Of a stretch of 64,000 nucleotides of DNA, positions 43,345-53,135 are shown piece by piece. The notes beneath the pieces were generated by a model. That model did no database searches and had not been told where the DNA came from. It saw only the letters and a program-made list of their open reading frames with translations. The position numbers and the translations under genes are program-made. Position 1 is the stretch's first letter; every line of letters begins with the position of its first letter. Source of the DNA: Clostridiaceae bacterium (lineage in GTDB: Bacteria > Bacillota > Clostridia > Oscillospirales > Acutalibacteraceae); contig JAEERC010000038.1 of NCBI GenBank assembly GCA_016285645.1, positions 1 to 64,000 of the forward strand. The letters run 5' to 3'.

Positions 43345-44544
43345 ATGTCTCTTAACGATACACCCTCCGCGGACAGACTCCACATCGGCTTTTTCGGCGT
43401 GAGAAACGCGGGCAAGTCGAGCGTTGTAAACGCTGTTACGGGGCAGGATTTATCCGTTGTTTCCGACACATTGGGCACAACGACAGACCCCGTGAAAAAG
43501 GCGATGGAACTTCTGCCGCTGGGTCCCGTTGTGATAATCGACACGCCCGGCTTTGACGACGAGGGGGCGCTCGGCGACCTGCGCGTAAAAAAGACAAAGC
43601 AGATTCTCAACAGAACGGATATCGCCGTGCTATGTGTGGATGCTGTAAAGGGTTTGACCTTTGCAGACAGTGAACTGATTGAGATTTTCAGACAGAAGGA
43701 AATCCCCTATGTCATCGTTTACAACAAATCCGACCTGCTTGAGAGCGTTCCCGAGCCGAAGGAAAATGAGATTTATGTAAGCGCTTTAAACAAAACGAAT
43801 ATAAACGAACTCAAGGAACTCATCGGCAAAACCGCCGTTCTGACGGAGGACAGACCGCTTGTGAGCGATCTTTTAAACAGCGGCGACACCGTTATACTCG
43901 TAACTCCGATTGACTCCGCCGCTCCCAAAGGCAGGATGATTCTTCCGCAGCAGCAGATGCTCCGCGACATTCTGGACGGCGGCTCCATGGCGTGCGTTGT
44001 CAAAGAAGACGCCGTGGGCGAAATGCTCGTCTCACTCAAAGAAAAGCCGAAAATGGTTATAACCGACAGCCAGGCGTTCGGGGTGGTCAGCAAGGCGGTG
44101 CCCGATGACATACCGCTTACATCGTTTTCGATTCTTATGGCGAGGCGCAAGGGTTACCTTGAAAGCTCCGTAAAAGCCGTAGCGGCTCTCAGAACACTGA
44201 GTGACGGCGACACGGTGCTCATCTCCGAGGGCTGCACGCATCACAGGCAGTGCGGCGACATAGGCACGGTTAAAATACCCGCGTGGATAAAGGCGTACAC
44301 GGGTAAGGATATAAAATTTGAGGTAACATCCGGCGCGGATTTTCCCGACGACCTTTCAAAGTATAAACTTATTTTCCACTGCGGCGGCTGTATGCTCAAT
44401 GAAAGGGAGATGAAATACCGCAAAAAGCACGCGGAGGACTGCGGAGTGCCGATGACGAACTACGGCGTTGCCATTGCCGCGTTCAACGGAATACTCTCCC
44501 GCTCGCTCTCGCTCTTCCCCGACCTGCAGAAACTTGTTGACTGA
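43345..44544 (+). CDS. hydF: [FeFe]-hydrogenase H-cluster maturation GTPase HydF
   Basis: A 399-residue scaffold GTPase that carries the 2Fe precursor of the hydrogenase active site and delivers it to apo-hydrogenase. The GTPase domain has GVRNAGKSS, the TTTDP switch, DTPGFDD and NKSD. A dimerisation region follows. The C-terminal cluster domain has CTHHRQCGD and FHCGGCM, the CxH...HCxxC ligand set. The partners HydE, HydG and the hydrogenase are outside this window. AAAGGAG precedes the ATG. Confidence 0.96.
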   Translation: MSLNDTPSADRLHIGFFGVRNAGKSSVVNAVTGQDLSVVSDTLGTTTDPVKKAMELLPLGPVVIIDTPGFDDEGALGDLRVKKTKQILNRTDIAVLCVDAVKGLTFADSELIEIFRQKEIPYVIVYNKSDLLESVPEPKENEIYVSALNKTNINELKELIGKTAVLTEDRPLVSDLLNSGDTVILVTPIDSAAPKGRMILPQQQMLRDILDGGSMACVVKEDAVGEMLVSLKEKPKMVITDSQAFGVVSKAVPDDIPLTSFSILMARRKGYLESSVKAVAALRTLSDGDTVLISEGCTHHRQCGDIGTVKIPAWIKAYTGKDIKFEVTSGADFPDDLSKYKLIFHCGGCMLNEREMKYRKKHAEDCGVPMTNYGVAIAAFNGILSRSLSLFPDLQKLVD

Positions 44545-44555
44545 AACATCATATA

Positions 44556-44592
44556 AAAACAAAGCCATCGGTTGAACCGATGGCTTAAGTTT
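44556..44592. terminator. Bidirectional intrinsic terminator
   Basis: AAGCCATCGG/CCGATGGCTT stem (44562-44586) with A and T tracts, between converging genes. Confidence 0.85.
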
Positions 44593-44597
44593 TGTTT

Positions 44598-47171
44598 TCA
44601 ATAGCGCCCGAACTCGCTCATGGCGGGCACATCGATTTTAAAATCAACCGGGGCGTCATCGCGAATGGTGTAATCGCCGTTTTCGGGGTCAACAAAAATC
44701 TTGTTGAGCGCCGAAAGTTTGAACAGGGCGTTGTTCTCGATTTTACTGTATTTGTAGGCGGTGTCGGCTATGTAGCCGATTGTTCCGCGAAGCGATATGA
44801 GAATGTTGTGAGTCACGGTGCAGTGGCCGGGGTTCAGCACAAAATCGGCGGAATCGGTGTTAGAGTAATCGTCGCTGTAACGCTCATACTGCGGATATGC
44901 CTTGCGCCAGACTTCACTCTCCCAGGGCGAATCCCGGAGGAGTTTCCACAGGTCGCCGTTTTTCTTGAAATGCTGATAAAAACTGTTGCTCTCATTTACG
45001 ACAAGGCCGCTGAGGGCGCGGTCGTCAAAGCTTATCGGCTCATAGGAGTTTATGACTATGTTGTCGTGAACATCGAGATCCTGCCCGCCCCCGAGCTGAA
45101 GCCCGTAATTCGGGGCGTTTATGATTATATTGCCGTATATGGTCTGACCCGCGAGGGCGTCGTCCATATAGATTCCAACCGGCTTGTGCCCGTTTGCGCC
45201 GAGGTCGTAAATAAGATTGTAGCGTATTACATTGCCGTAGAAATCCCAGCGCCTGCCCGCGTAAATCGCGCCGCCGTCGTCGGTCAGGAGATTTACATCG
45301 TGAATCAGGTTATATTCTATAATATGGTTGTTGCCGCTGTAGGTTATCGCCTCGTGGGGCGAGTTGAACATCTCATTGTGGGCGCATATATTGCCCACGC
45401 CGCCCAGTGTGACCGCGGGCTGGTATGTCTCATAGATTTCGGACCAGTCGTGAACAAGGTTGTTTTCGGCTTTGTTGTTGCCGGGAGTCAGCGTTTCGCG
45501 GTCGCCGCCGTCAAGGATTATTCCGCCCTTGCCAGTGCGGGTGATTTCATTGCCGAAGGCGAGGTTGTCATAGCCCGTCATAAGCAGGGCGTTGCCCGCC
45601 ACATTCTTTATAACACAGTTCTTTACCGTGTTGTGATTGCCCGTTATGTTTATCGCGTCTCCGCGAGTACCCTTAACCGTAAAGCCGTCAAAGGTCATAT
45701 AATCCGCTTCGCTCTTTATGATATTGCCCGTTGAGAGCGAAAGTTCAACGCTTGATGAGGATGAGAAATCCTCGGGCGGATAAAAATACATAACGCCGTT
45801 TTCCCTGTCCAGATACCATTCGCCCGGGGAGTCGAGTTCCTCAAGCACATTGAAGAAGTAGTAGGGCGCTCCCTCTTTCGGAACATAGCGGCTGACGAAT
45901 TTCGGCGAGAGGGTCAGATTCCTGTGGTCAACCTCGCCCACGGGTGTGGAGGCGTCCGCCCAGTCGTATGCCCAGTAGCCGAACATCCACACATCGTCAA
46001 GCGTCTGCCAGGAGGCGATTCTGTCGGAAAGTTCCCTGTCCATTTTATAGACATCGGGCTTCGGGTTGCGGATTGTTTCAAACTCGAATTTTGTGCCGTT
46101 CTGACCCGAGCCGCCCTCGCCCTCAAACACGACATCGCCCGTGTAGAGGTAATCCCTGCCGTTCGGGTAGCGGGCTAAGGTCTGCCTTTTGTCGTTTATA
46201 AACAGTTCGCAGTAGATGTCGCCCGTCCAGTCGCCGTCATATTTGTCGGCGGTGTTGTAGCCGCCTATGGTGTAAATTTTGCCGTACTGCTCGGGAGTTA
46301 TGCCGAGTGAGAAAAGATCAACGCACAGCACTTTCTCTTTCGCGCCTTCCGCGAGTCTGCCGAGCACCTTCGAATCGCTGACTTTTTTGAACGAATCCCC
46401 CGGCAGGGTGACTCCGCCGTTTATGATGACCTCGCCGTCGCCGTAGGCGGTATATGTCACGGGGCAGTCCTGCGTTCCGCCGTCAACGGCGCCGAATTCG
46501 AGAGAATCAACGCGGTACTCCCCCGCCTTTACGGCAATTGTTTTTATTCTTTTTCCCGAGACGGCTTTCGCCGCGCTCGCCTTTTCAAATGTGGCGAAGG
46601 GGTGCTCAAAACTTCCGTCATTCGCGTCGTCGCCGTCCGGCGCGATATAGAAATCGGCGTCATTTACAAGTTCTCTTTCCTTCACGGCAATCTCCCTGCC
46701 CGCAACGGGCGAAGCAACTTTTTTACTGCTGTTTCTGTAAAAATACTGCACCTGCGCGGGTGCCATTGAGCAGACGGTCGCCGCTATGCTCAGAACAAAG
46801 GCGAGCACGGCGATGAGTCTGTTTTTCTCCTTTTTGCGCGATTTCAGGAGATAATAGACAATAAAGAACAAAAGCGTAATCACACTCACGATTGCCGCGG
46901 CTGTCTGCGCTTTTACGGCTTTGTAGATAACATTGTTAACAAGGAAATTGACGGCGAAAAAACCGCCGCAGGTGAGCGCGAAGGCGATTATCCCCTTTAA
47001 GAGCGGTTTCTTTTCGGAAAACCTCGCGGCTATGCAGCCCGCCGCCAGCGCGTAGAGAACGGCGGACACTCCGAACAGAACGGGCACCCATTTTGTGAAA
47101 TAATAGTAATAGAGAGCCGACGCCGCGGCCGCGGACACGCACGCCGTTACGGAGAGTATTTTGTTCTTCAT
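44598..47171 (-). CDS. Membrane-anchored beta-helix protein, GH141-like
   Basis: An 857-residue protein. Residues 1 to about 150 hold four or five hydrophobic spans, separated by basic loops (SRKKEKN). The rest is extracellular: FYIAPDGDDANDGSFEHPFATFEKA, GGTQDCPVTYTAYGDGEV, then a right-handed parallel beta-helix with repeated N-rich rungs (ITGNHNTVKNCVIKN and similar). The opening 'ANGxDxNxGTxxxPFATxExA' and 'W..P.YPNG' pattern resembles GH141 fucosidase/xylanase enzymes. GH141 membership is likely but unproven. A multi-span membrane domain is not usual for that family. Confidence 0.8.
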   Translation of the reverse strand: MKNKILSVTACVSAAAASALYYYYFTKWVPVLFGVSAVLYALAAGCIAARFSEKKPLLKGIIAFALTCGGFFAVNFLVNNVIYKAVKAQTAAAIVSVITLLFFIVYYLLKSRKKEKNRLIAVLAFVLSIAATVCSMAPAQVQYFYRNSSKKVASPVAGREIAVKERELVNDADFYIAPDGDDANDGSFEHPFATFEKASAAKAVSGKRIKTIAVKAGEYRVDSLEFGAVDGGTQDCPVTYTAYGDGEVIINGGVTLPGDSFKKVSDSKVLGRLAEGAKEKVLCVDLFSLGITPEQYGKIYTIGGYNTADKYDGDWTGDIYCELFINDKRQTLARYPNGRDYLYTGDVVFEGEGGSGQNGTKFEFETIRNPKPDVYKMDRELSDRIASWQTLDDVWMFGYWAYDWADASTPVGEVDHRNLTLSPKFVSRYVPKEGAPYYFFNVLEELDSPGEWYLDRENGVMYFYPPEDFSSSSSVELSLSTGNIIKSEADYMTFDGFTVKGTRGDAINITGNHNTVKNCVIKNVAGNALLMTGYDNLAFGNEITRTGKGGIILDGGDRETLTPGNNKAENNLVHDWSEIYETYQPAVTLGGVGNICAHNEMFNSPHEAITYSGNNHIIEYNLIHDVNLLTDDGGAIYAGRRWDFYGNVIRYNLIYDLGANGHKPVGIYMDDALAGQTIYGNIIINAPNYGLQLGGGQDLDVHDNIVINSYEPISFDDRALSGLVVNESNSFYQHFKKNGDLWKLLRDSPWESEVWRKAYPQYERYSDDYSNTDSADFVLNPGHCTVTHNILISLRGTIGYIADTAYKYSKIENNALFKLSALNKIFVDPENGDYTIRDDAPVDFKIDVPAMSEFGRY

Positions 47172-47221
47172 CTAAAATCCTCCTGCCTTTTTGCACGAAT
47201 AATCCGCTTATAAAAGCACCC

Positions 47222-47253
47222 GCCCGGGGCGCCTTCAAAGAGGTTCCCCGGGC
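47222..47253. terminator. Possible terminator between M20 and beta-helix genes
   Basis: A perfect 8-bp GCCCGGGG/CCCCGGGC stem with a 16-nt loop. On the minus strand it is followed by GGGTGCTTTTAT, so the T-run is poor. Confidence 0.4.
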
Positions 47254-47267
47254 TTGTTATGACTCAA

Positions 47268-48755
47268 TTATTCTTCGAGACCGTTTTCGCTTGACGCTCT
47301 GCGAACCCAGCGCATAAAGAAGGTGATTGCCTCCTCGATGGTTTTGAGTGGTAATCTTTCGTTGGTGTTGTGAGTGCAGCGAAGTTCCTCAACCGTTACA
47401 TTGAACGGAGAGTAGCGCAGTATGTTTTCGCACACGGGCTCGTAGTAGCAGGCGTCCGTGCCGCCCATTACGAGATAGGGGGCAACAAAACTGTCCGGAT
47501 TCTGCTGCTTGCAGATTTTTTCGAGAATCTTGAAAGGAACGGAATCCGTAGGCGAGAACTTTGAGGCCTCCTTCTGCTTGAGTATTTCAATGTTTATATC
47601 CTTGTTTCTGCACACCTTGCGTATGTGCTTTACAACATCCTCAACCGTTGTGCCGGGCATCTGGCGGAAGTTTACCGTAATGGACGCGTTCTGCGCGAGC
47701 ACGTTCGCCGCGGGGCTGCCCTCCGTCATTGTAACGGCGGTGGTGGTTCTTACAAGGCAGGCGGCGGGAGGAATCTGCTTCATAACCTCTTTGATGAGGG
47801 GTTTCATAAACGGGATGTTGCAGGTTACAAGTCTGGCGGGATAGGTGCAGTTTCTGCCTATGCCGGAGAAAAGTTCCGACACGAAGGGCATAAGACTTGA
47901 CTTGAACTGGTGGTTTTCAAGGTCCTTTACCACATCGGCTATTTCGCCTATGGCGCTGTGTTTCGGGGGCTGTGAGGAGTGGCCGCCGTCCGAATGCACG
48001 GATATTTTGATATCGGTATAGCCCTTTTCGGCAATGCCGACACCGATTAACTTTTTATTTTTGATAACGCCGGGGATGTTGAGATCGAGCACCGCTCCGC
48101 CCTCGTCAACAAGGCTGTCAAGGTGAATGCCTCTCTCCTTGAAAACCTCCATCATCGCTTTCGCGCCCGAATCGCCCGAGGCGACAACCTCCTCGTCCTG
48201 ACCGAAGCAGAGATAGACATCTCTCTCGGGCTGAAAGCCCTCCGCTATGAGATTTTCAATCGCTTCCATAACGCAGATGAGGTGGTTTTTCATATCGAGA
48301 GCGCCGCGCCCCCAGATGAACTCGCCGTCATTGTAGCCGCTGAAGGCGGGATGAGTCCAGTCGTCCTCCGTGCCCTCTTCAATCGGCACTACATCCTGGT
48401 GGGAGAGCATGGCCATGGGGTCGAGGTCGGGGTTTGTGCCCTTCCAGCGGTACATAAGACTTGCCTCGTGAACAATCTCCTTCTCCATTGTTTTGTGGAT
48501 GAGAGGGAAGGATTCCTCGAGGAATTTATGAAATTTTTCGAATTCGCCGAAATCAACAAGGGATTTGTCGGGATAACTCACGGTTTTAATCTGAATCGCT
48601 CCCGAGATGTGCTCCTGCGCCCTTTCAACATCAATCTTTTCGGGCTCGGCAGTGCCCCAGTCCTTCTTTTCGGGCACAAACATAGCCGCCCTCACCGCGT
48701 TTACGGCAGTGAGCGCTCCCGCGCCCGCGAGCGCCGCTTTGACTTTGTTGTTCAT
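47268..48755 (-). CDS. M20 family metallopeptidase (PM20D1-like)
   Basis: A 495-residue zinc peptidase/amidase. It starts with a short hydrophobic segment (about residues 5-25) that may anchor or export it. The metal ligands lie in MLSHQDVVP, GRGALDMKNH and QDEEV, with GGHSSQPPKHSAIG marking the lid domain and TDACYYEPV the final region. The architecture is closest to carboxypeptidase S/PM20D1 types that hydrolyse N-acyl amino acids or dipeptides. It starts 24 bp after polC ends and may be co-transcribed. CAGGAGG precedes the ATG. Confidence 0.92.
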   Translation of the reverse strand: MNNKVKAALAGAGALTAVNAVRAAMFVPEKKDWGTAEPEKIDVERAQEHISGAIQIKTVSYPDKSLVDFGEFEKFHKFLEESFPLIHKTMEKEIVHEASLMYRWKGTNPDLDPMAMLSHQDVVPIEEGTEDDWTHPAFSGYNDGEFIWGRGALDMKNHLICVMEAIENLIAEGFQPERDVYLCFGQDEEVVASGDSGAKAMMEVFKERGIHLDSLVDEGGAVLDLNIPGVIKNKKLIGVGIAEKGYTDIKISVHSDGGHSSQPPKHSAIGEIADVVKDLENHQFKSSLMPFVSELFSGIGRNCTYPARLVTCNIPFMKPLIKEVMKQIPPAACLVRTTTAVTMTEGSPAANVLAQNASITVNFRQMPGTTVEDVVKHIRKVCRNKDINIEILKQKEASKFSPTDSVPFKILEKICKQQNPDSFVAPYLVMGGTDACYYEPVCENILRYSPFNVTVEELRCTHNTNERLPLKTIEEAITFFMRWVRRASSENGLEE

Positions 48756-48779
48756 TGCTTTTCCTCCTGATATATTAAA

Positions 48780-51700
48780 TTAAAACAGACTCAGCTGTGT
48801 GCTTCTGGGAAGACATTCGAGAGCGCCGATACCGTCGAGGTACTCAATAAGAGTGTTGGTCGCTCCGCTTCTGTCCTGAAAATCGTCAACCGAAAGGTAT
48901 TCGTCGATTCTGGTTTTGTCGGGCGTGCCGTCGGGGTTTACACAGTATCTTGCAAGTTCCATTCTGTCCGCTGCGGTGTCGCCCACGCCCTGAATGGCGG
49001 AGAACGGAAGCCGTATTTTGCCGTCCTCTATAGTATAAGTCCGGGCCGCGGATTTGTAAATATCAACAGGCAGAAATTCTATTCCGCGCGCCATCATTTC
49101 ATTGATGACCTGCAGGGCGGGATAGACCGTGTCCTCCTCTTTTTTGGTGGCTTCCTTGCGGTTCATTCTGTCCTTTATATCCCTGAGTCTGCTCATAACC
49201 GACGCCTTGCCCGCGAGCACCGTTTCCATTTCGATATCCTGGTAGCGGACGGTAAGCGTGGTGGCGTAATACTCGAGCGGATAATAGAGTTTATACCAGG
49301 CGAGCCGCATTGCCGCTATAACATAGGCGGCGGCGTGCGCCTTGGGGAACATATATTTTATTTTGAGGCAGGATTCGATATACCACTTGGGAACACCGCA
49401 ATCGAGCATCTTCTGCTGAAGCTCGGGGGTGAGTTTGTCGGGCGCCTTGCCCTTACGGGTGATTTCCATAATGTTGAAGGCGAGTCCCGGGTCCATACCC
49501 TTGTTTATGAGATAGACCATAATGCTGTCACGGGTACCCACAACATCCGAAATGGTGCAGGTGCCGTTTGCTATGAGTTCCTGCGCGTTGCCGAGCCAGA
49601 CATCGGTACCGTGCGAAAGGCCGGACACCTGAAGCATATCGCTGAAGTTCTTCGGCTGCGCGTCAATGAGCATCTGAATAACGAACGAGGTTCCGAGTTC
49701 GGGCAGCGAAAGAGTGCCCGTTTTGCAGTCTATATCCTCCGCCGTAACTCCGAGCGGCTCGGGAGAGGTAAGAAGCTTGTAAAGCTCGGGGTCGCATATA
49801 TCGGCGTCCATAACCGAAACGCCCGTCATATCCTCAAGGTATTTATACATGTTCGGATTATCGTGACCGAGCTCGTCGAGCTTGAGGATTGTGTCGTGCA
49901 TTGAGTTGAAGTCGAAATGTGTTGTGCGAAGACCTTTGTCCGTGTCGTCCGCGGGGTGCTGAATGGGCGTGAAGTCCTCGGCGTCCCTGTTGGCGGGAAT
50001 GACGACCATACCGCCGGGGTGCTGACCCGTTGTTCTCTTTACTCCCACGCAGCCCTGCGCGAGTCGGTCGAGTTCGACCTGTGAGAGCGGCTCAACAACC
50101 TTGCCCTCCTCAAGGGCTTTGTTACACCTCTCCTCGTCCCATTTTTTGACGAAGCCGAAGGCGGTTTTTTCGGCGAGAGAGCCGATTGTGCCCGCCTTGA
50201 AAACCTTGGTTATGCCGAAGAGTTCCTCTGTGTAGCGGTGCGCCCTGAACTGGTACTCACCCGCGAAATTTAAGTCTATATCGGGCGATTTGTCGCCGTG
50301 GAAACCGAGGAAGGTCTCAAACGGAATGTTGTGGCCGTCGCGTCTCATCGGCTCGCCGCAGACGGGACAGTTTTTCGGAGGCATATCGAAGCCCGAGCCG
50401 TATTCGCCCTTTTCGAACGCCTCAAAGTGGAAGCATTTTTTGCACAGATAGTGCGGAACGAGCGGATTGACTTCGGAAATACCCGAGGCGTAGGCGACAA
50501 AAGATGAGCCGACCGAACCTCTCGAGCCGACATAGTAGCCGTTGTCCATAGAGTTTTTGACAAGTTTCTGGGCAATCATATAGAGAACGGCAAAGCCGTG
50601 CTTTATAATCGAGTCAAGTTCCCTGTCGAGTCTTGTTTCAATAAGATCGGGCAGAGGAGAGCCGTATTCCGCCTCCATACGCTCGTGGCAGATGCGGCGC
50701 AGGTCGTCGTCGGCGTTGGGCATAAATGGTGTGAATGTACCGTCCGGGAAGGGCTTGAGCGGCTCGCACATATCGGCGATTTTGTTCGGGTTGGTTATTA
50801 CGACCTCCCTCGCCGTGTCCTCGCCGAGATAGGCGAATTCATCGAGCATTTCACGGGTTGTTCTGAAATAGAGGGGCGCCTGTTCGTTTGCGTCCGAAAA
50901 GCCCTGACCCGTCATGACGATTTCTCTGAATATTGAATCCTCTTTGTCGAGGAAGTGCACGTCTCCCGTAGCGACAACGGGCTTGCCCGCGGCATCGCCC
51001 AGGCGGATGATAACGCGGTTCAACTCCTCGAGTTCCTCTACATTTTTAACCGTTTTTGAGCGGACGAGGAACATATTGTTGCCGTTGGGCTGTATTTCAA
51101 GATAGTCGTAGAAATCCGCGATTTCCAGAAGGCGCCTGTCCGGCGCGCCCTCGAGCACAGCCCTGTAGAGTTCGCCCGCCTCGCAGGCGCTGCCGATTAT
51201 GAGACCTTCGCGATGCTTCATAATCTCGCTTCTGGGCATTCTCGGGTTGCGGTAGAAATATTCGAGATTTGATTTTGTTATGAGCTGATAGAGGTTTTTG
51301 AGTCCTCTTGTGTTTTTGGCAAAAATGATAATGTGGTAGGAGTTGAGTTTTTTCGGGCTTACGGGCGGAAGTTTCGTGTTTAAATCCTCAGCCGTCACCG
51401 CTCCGTGCGCCTCGGCAAGTTCTATAAGTTTTCTGAACACTCTCTCGGCCGCTATGGCGTCGTCTGTCGCCCTGTGGTGATTGAATTTGGGCAGATTGAA
51501 ATAATCCGAAAGATTGTCAAGGCGGTATCTTCTGAGTTTCGCGCTCTTGTCGGAAGTGTCAATGAGAGTCTGCGCCATAAGAAGGGTATCGATGTAGGCA
51601 AAGTCGTATTCCATGCAGTTTCTCGCGCACACCGCCCTGATAAACGAGGTGTCGAAATCCGCGTTGTGGGCAACGAGCACGGCACTGCCGCAGAATTCTA

Positions 51701-53135
51701 TGAATTTTTTAACCGCCTCCGCCTCTCCCGGGGCGTTCCTGACCATATCGTCCGTTATGCCGGTTAATTCGGTTACGTTTTTGGGAATCGGGCGGCCGGG
51801 ATTTACGAAGGTTGAGAAGGTGTCGCACTCCGAGCCGTCCTTATAGCGCACGGCTCCTATTTCGGTTATGCGGTCATAGCCGGGGCGAAGTCCGGTTGTT
51901 TCAAGGTCGAAAACAACGAATTCGCCGCTGAGCGTTTCGGAGGTTTTTCCGTTCAGTATCCTGACCGAGTCGTCAACCAGATAGCCCTCTATGCCGTAGA
52001 GGATTTTTATTTTTTTACCCGCCGCCTCACGCGCGTCGGGGAACGCCTGAACAACGCCGTGGTCCGTCACGGCAACCGCCTTGTGACCCCAGCTGATTGC
52101 GCGGGCAACTATATCCTTTACATCGGAGACGCCGTCCATGGCGCTCATCTTGGTATGCAGGTGAAGCTCGACGCGCTTTTCCTCCTCGTCGTCGGTCTTC
52201 TGCAGAACATCGGCAAGCATAACGCTGCGCGCCATAATTACATTTTCGTGCAGGAAATTATCCTGCTCAACATGGCCTCTGACAACCACTACGGCGCCTG
52301 TCGCGAGGTTTGAAACGCACGCCTTGACATTTTCGGTTATATCGAAAATCTTTACCCTGTAAGAACCTGTGAGGTCGGTGATGGCAAAGTTTATAATCTG
52401 CCTTGTGCCGTCGCGGGTGGCTTTCTGCTCAAGCTGAAAGATTCTGCCCCACACAACGACATAGCCGTCCTCTATGCTGACCTCGCTTATCGGTTTGGGC
52501 TTTGATTTTATTCTTCCGCCCAGAAGTATTTTCAAATTGTGATAACTGAGCGGCAGCCCCTCAAACTCGCGCGAAGGCTTTTTTTCTTCATCGGGAAGGG
52601 TGAAGTTCACGGGGTCGGTCGCCGCCCTCTGCATTTCGAGATATTCCGGGGAACTGATTTCTATTTTTTCAGCCGCGGAATCGTCAAAGCCGACGGTTAT
52701 ATTGACGCCGAACGCGCCTTTCACATATTCCTCGAGGCAGGCGGCGGCGCCGATATCGTTTAAAATGTCGCCACCCTTGTCAATGTGGAAAACAAGCTCG
52801 TTTTCGTCAAAATCAAATTGGGCGCTGTCGAGGAAGCCGTTTGACGCGGCTTTCTTTTCTTTTAAGTATTCGATTAAATCCGGCACACATCGCGCGTCGA
52901 AATCCTCGGGCGAGTAGCGTTCCGTTATTGTAACGCTCTCAAGCCCGAGCGCCACACGGACTTTGTGAGCGGCTTTTTTTACCATTCTGTAGCCGGCGTA
53001 AACACTGAACCTTGCCTCAATGAAGAGTTCGCGGTCATCGCGCAGACGCACGTTAAGAACCTGAGCGCGTCCGAATACACTCTGCATTTCAGGGTCAATG
53101 TAATCGCCTATAAAAAAGAGTAATGATTCATTCAT
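48780..53135 (-). CDS. polC: DNA polymerase III alpha subunit, PolC type
   Basis: The replicative polymerase of low-GC Gram-positives, 1451 residues. Order of domains: an N-terminal region, an OB fold around 215-320, the first PHP part (LHLHTKMSAMDG, about 326), the DEDD proofreading exonuclease (FDLETTG, about 407), the second PHP part, a zinc finger (CKKC...CPVC, about 901-920), the palm with SPDIDLNF (about 955), and fingers and duplex-binding parts to the end. The frame is intact and length is normal. It overlaps ispG by 8 bp, suggesting coupling within the uppS-to-polC run. Confidence 0.98.
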   Translation of the reverse strand: MNESLLFFIGDYIDPEMQSVFGRAQVLNVRLRDDRELFIEARFSVYAGYRMVKKAAHKVRVALGLESVTITERYSPEDFDARCVPDLIEYLKEKKAASNGFLDSAQFDFDENELVFHIDKGGDILNDIGAAACLEEYVKGAFGVNITVGFDDSAAEKIEISSPEYLEMQRAATDPVNFTLPDEEKKPSREFEGLPLSYHNLKILLGGRIKSKPKPISEVSIEDGYVVVWGRIFQLEQKATRDGTRQIINFAITDLTGSYRVKIFDITENVKACVSNLATGAVVVVRGHVEQDNFLHENVIMARSVMLADVLQKTDDEEEKRVELHLHTKMSAMDGVSDVKDIVARAISWGHKAVAVTDHGVVQAFPDAREAAGKKIKILYGIEGYLVDDSVRILNGKTSETLSGEFVVFDLETTGLRPGYDRITEIGAVRYKDGSECDTFSTFVNPGRPIPKNVTELTGITDDMVRNAPGEAEAVKKFIEFCGSAVLVAHNADFDTSFIRAVCARNCMEYDFAYIDTLLMAQTLIDTSDKSAKLRRYRLDNLSDYFNLPKFNHHRATDDAIAAERVFRKLIELAEAHGAVTAEDLNTKLPPVSPKKLNSYHIIIFAKNTRGLKNLYQLITKSNLEYFYRNPRMPRSEIMKHREGLIIGSACEAGELYRAVLEGAPDRRLLEIADFYDYLEIQPNGNNMFLVRSKTVKNVEELEELNRVIIRLGDAAGKPVVATGDVHFLDKEDSIFREIVMTGQGFSDANEQAPLYFRTTREMLDEFAYLGEDTAREVVITNPNKIADMCEPLKPFPDGTFTPFMPNADDDLRRICHERMEAEYGSPLPDLIETRLDRELDSIIKHGFAVLYMIAQKLVKNSMDNGYYVGSRGSVGSSFVAYASGISEVNPLVPHYLCKKCFHFEAFEKGEYGSGFDMPPKNCPVCGEPMRRDGHNIPFETFLGFHGDKSPDIDLNFAGEYQFRAHRYTEELFGITKVFKAGTIGSLAEKTAFGFVKKWDEERCNKALEEGKVVEPLSQVELDRLAQGCVGVKRTTGQHPGGMVVIPANRDAEDFTPIQHPADDTDKGLRTTHFDFNSMHDTILKLDELGHDNPNMYKYLEDMTGVSVMDADICDPELYKLLTSPEPLGVTAEDIDCKTGTLSLPELGTSFVIQMLIDAQPKNFSDMLQVSGLSHGTDVWLGNAQELIANGTCTISDVVGTRDSIMVYLINKGMDPGLAFNIMEITRKGKAPDKLTPELQQKMLDCGVPKWYIESCLKIKYMFPKAHAAAYVIAAMRLAWYKLYYPLEYYATTLTVRYQDIEMETVLAGKASVMSRLRDIKDRMNRKEATKKEEDTVYPALQVINEMMARGIEFLPVDIYKSAARTYTIEDGKIRLPFSAIQGVGDTAADRMELARYCVNPDGTPDKTRIDEYLSVDDFQDRSGATNTLIEYLDGIGALECLPRSTQLSLF

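Noticed and set aside
44592-45734. 380-codon plus-strand frame opposite the beta-helix gene
   Set aside because: Valine/glycine-rich shadow of the real gene; no family features or start signal.
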